A stretch of 6,798 nucleotides of DNA from Tissierellia bacterium (lineage in GTDB: Bacteria > Bacillota > Clostridia > Tissierellales > Tepidimicrobiaceae): contig JAAZMG010000052.1 in the NCBI GenBank assembly GCA_012798935.1, forward strand, positions 1 to 6,798, read 5' to 3'. The notes under the pieces were generated by a model. It worked only from the letters and a program-made list of their open reading frames with translations. It searched no databases and was not told where the DNA came from. Numbering within the stretch: position 1 is the first letter of the stretch; each line of letters begins with the position of its first letter. Of the stretch, positions 5,267 through 6,798 are shown in pieces. The position numbers were made by a program, and so were the translations under genes.

Positions 5267-6301
5267 ATGGAAAATAAAATACCAATAAAAAATATTTATT
5301 ATATGCTATGTTATGCCTGGGATAGACTAGAACAAAGGGATATAGTAGAAATAGATACTATTGAAAGTAATGAAATATTAGATTTATTTGCTATGGTTCT
5401 TGGAAATGGAATCAATTATCTGATAAAAAGAGGATTTCATAGGCTATATATCCCCTACCAAAAAGAAGAAAGCTTTATACGGGGAAAAATAAATATAAAC
5501 GAATCAATTAAAAGAAGGTCATGGATAAAAGGAAAAATGTACTGTGAATATGATGATTTAAGTCATAATGTACTTCATAATCAAATATTGAAAACTACTA
5601 TTTATAATTTATTATTATGTCAAAGTTTAAACGAAGATTTAAAAGATCAACTAATAAAATTATACAGATATTTTGAACTCATAGACAAAGTAAATCTTAA
5701 TAAAAAAATGTTTAGAGAAGTTCAAATAAATAGAAATAATCATTATTATTCTTTTTTAATAGATATTTGTGAAATTATATATGATAATTTGCTAGTGGAT
5801 GAGAGTTCAGGAGAAGTAAAATTCAAAGATTTCATTAGAGATGAGATACAAATGGCCTATGTTTTTGAAAATTTTGTTAGAAACTTTTACAAAAGAGAAT
5901 TAATAGAGGGAAAAGTATACAGAGAAAATATTGAATGGAATGTAGAAAAAGGAGAAAAATTAGAATATCTACCTATAATGCAAACAGATATTTCAATAGA
6001 AATAGGAAATAGGAAAATAATTATGGACACAAAATATAAAAAAGATGCCTTTGCATATAATTATAATGCAAAAAAATTCCATTCAGATAATTTATACCAA
6101 CTTTTTGCTTATCTAAAAAATGTAAAAATAAAAGTAGATATAAATAAAAATTGTGAAGGCATATTACTTTATCCTAAAACAGGGGAGGACTTAAATTTAA
6201 GATACAAACTTCAAGGAGAAGTTATAAAAATAAAAACAGTAGATTTGAATCAGGATTGGCAACTGATACGTGAAAGGTTGTTGGAATTGGTGAGAGAATA
6301 G
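5267..6301 (+). CDS. mcrC: McrC-like PD-(D/E)XK nuclease subunit
   Basis: This is the endonuclease subunit that joins McrB hexamers and cleaves DNA. The N-terminal I-P-I-K-N-I-Y-Y-M-L-C-Y-A-W and the middle blocks I-R-G-K-I and D-L-S-H-N-V-L-H-N are typical of McrC proteins. The nuclease core is T-D-I-S-I (D241), then I-I-M-D-T-K-Y-K giving D254 and K256. This is the same D-x12-D-x-K spacing as the essential D244, D257 and K259 that I recall for E. coli McrC. Length, 344 residues, is normal. I chose ATG 5267 because the family usually starts right before this I-P-I-x-N-I-Y-Y motif and AGAAGTG precedes it by six bases. In-frame GTG 5258 and ATG 5261 are possible. It follows mcrB by 12 bases or fewer, one operon. 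No terminator directly follows; the nearest strong one is at 6506. Confidence 0.88.
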   Translation: MENKIPIKNIYYMLCYAWDRLEQRDIVEIDTIESNEILDLFAMVLGNGINYLIKRGFHRLYIPYQKEESFIRGKININESIKRRSWIKGKMYCEYDDLSHNVLHNQILKTTIYNLLLCQSLNEDLKDQLIKLYRYFELIDKVNLNKKMFREVQINRNNHYYSFLIDICEIIYDNLLVDESSGEVKFKDFIRDEIQMAYVFENFVRNFYKRELIEGKVYRENIEWNVEKGEKLEYLPIMQTDISIEIGNRKIIMDTKYKKDAFAYNYNAKKFHSDNLYQLFAYLKNVKIKVDINKNCEGILLYPKTGEDLNLRYKLQGEVIKIKTVDLNQDWQLIRERLLELVRE

Positions 6302-6340
6302 TTAGTCGAATACCTTAAAAGAAAGGAAAAGATATCTAAC

Positions 6341-6482
6341 AATTAGGAATATATACCTAATTATGGTAGTATATTTATATACTACTTTATAAAAAGCAAA
6401 GGGAGATTATAAGCCCTATGAATGGGATACGGGTGTTTCTGTGGGCAAGAGAGGCCTGGTAACGCTAAAGGTACCCGGTACA
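6341..6482 (+). ncRNA. Candidate structured RNA or transposon right-end remnant (possible omega-RNA-like)
   Basis: This stretch has no reading frame of note. It begins with two tandem hairpins: AATTAGG/CCTAATT (6341-6362) and GTAGTATA/TATACTAC (6366-6385). Then comes a 72-base block (6411-6482) with about 53% G+C in DNA otherwise far more AT-rich. In it GCCC 6413-6416 can pair with GGGC 6443-6446, CGGGT 6430-6434 with ACCCG 6473-6477, and GGTA 6458-6461 with TACC 6472-6475. The last two options compete, as in a pseudoknot or switch. Such GC-rich islands are typical of functional RNAs. The layout resembles the right ends of IS605/IS607-type elements that encode TnpB guide RNA, or the 3' end of a group I intron. 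No tnpB or tnpA remains in the window. Identity is uncertain. Confidence 0.35.
6467..6481 (+). repeat. Third copy of the AAAGGTACCCGGTAC core
   Basis: AAAGGTACCCGGTAC is identical to 901-915 and matches 4-18 except for the last base. Flanks on both sides differ from the two leader copies, so only this 15-base core with its GTACC-C-GGTAC dyad is shared. Here it ends the GC-rich block described for 6341-6482, which suggests it is the terminal part of a mobile element or RNA. Confidence 0.7.
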
Positions 6483-6505
6483 CAATGTCATCAACTTAAG
6501 GAAAA

Positions 6506-6552
6506 AAGAAAAATAAGTCTTGAATTACTATAGCTCAAGGCTTATTTTTCTT
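6506..6552 (+). terminator. Strong bidirectional intrinsic terminator
   Basis: The arms at 6506-6523 and 6535-6552 (AAGAAAAATAAGTCTTGA against TCAAGGCTTATTTTTCTT) pair over 18 bases with a single G-T pair around an 11-base loop. A-rich and T-rich outer ends allow termination in both directions. It is the first strong terminator after mcrC and also shields the transposase gene that follows. Confidence 0.75.
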
Positions 6553-6647
6553 GTATTTACCAATGAAAATTTTATATTTTAATAATACAATTTAATCATA
6601 CATTTTTTTGCAGTTTACAATTAAAATTTGATTAGAAGGGGAAACTA

Positions 6648-6798
6648 ATGAAAAAACCTTATGACAGAATAACAATAACTTTTGAAAAATTAAATACTGT
6701 AAGAATAAAAAATATAGGCAAAATGTCCAAATCTGATTTTAGTAGAGATAGAAAGATGCCTTTTAGTGATATAATAAGGTGTATATTAAATAAGAGAG
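6648..6798 (+). CDS. Probable IS4-family transposase, N-terminal part (cut by window end)
   Basis: The reading frame is open from ATG 6648 to the last base, giving 50 codons. AAGGGG at 6636-6641 lies six bases upstream. The segment S-D-F-S-R-D-R-K-M-P-F-S-D-I-I-R-C-I-L-N-K-R is like the R-x-R-K-L-x-F-x-D-x-I-x-F-I-L-N start of IS4-family transposases in Firmicutes. The DDE catalytic residues would lie beyond the window, so completeness cannot be judged. I could not identify a terminal inverted repeat with confidence in 6553-6640. Confidence 0.6.
   Translation, partial: MKKPYDRITITFEKLNTVRIKNIGKMSKSDFSRDRKMPFSDIIRCILNKR

Noticed and set aside
1..6798. CRISPR array, tRNA or rRNA
   Set aside because: I saw no regularly spaced repeats with unique spacers, no cloverleaf, and no conserved rRNA sequence on either strand.

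Overview
The window is AT-rich, with strong AAGGAGG-type ribosome binding sites, extended -10 promoters and A/T-biased codons. This suggests a low-GC Firmicute, most likely Clostridium sensu stricto. No species can be fixed from the sequence alone. It reads as a small defence island on the + strand, made of short modules separated by terminators, repeats and mobile-element debris.

Region by region: (1) 1-805 holds a leader repeat followed by a solitary PD-(D/E)XK nuclease with a NucS/DUF91-like C-terminal half. (2) 806-1264 holds a dead ydbC (PC4-like) gene. It is split by a ~125 bp insert made of a second copy of the leader joined to an internal piece of the upstream nuclease gene. (3) 1265-2063 is a MntA/HepT (minimal nucleotidyltransferase/HEPN) type VII toxin-antitoxin pair. 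(4) 2111-3127 is a two-gene cassette, an 81-residue protein of unknown function and a retropepsin-like aspartic protease. It is bracketed by two 112 bp direct repeats that align without gaps. (5) 3173-6301 is a two-gene McrBC-type (type IV) restriction system whose McrB carries an N-terminal unknown/HhH-like region and an EVE-like domain. (6) 6302-6647 has no gene. It holds tandem hairpins, a locally GC-rich block that looks like a structured RNA or transposon end, a third copy of the GTACCCGGTAC core and a strong terminator. (7) 6648 to the window end is the N-terminus of a probable IS4-family transposase.

How it works together: the nuclease, the MntA/HepT pair and McrBC are all types found in anti-phage defence. 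McrB (GTP-driven motor and modified-base reader) and McrC (nuclease) should act as one complex. MntA should neutralise HepT by AMPylation. The retropepsin cassette sits between two proven types of defence module and is the least understood part. The most unusual structural feature is that each 112 bp repeat begins with a terminator and ends with a promoter-like TTTGTAGA-N4-TATAAT motif. A close relative of that motif also precedes mntA. The repeats therefore look like module boundaries that insulate one cassette and start the next, and they could allow loss or exchange of the cassette by homologous recombination.
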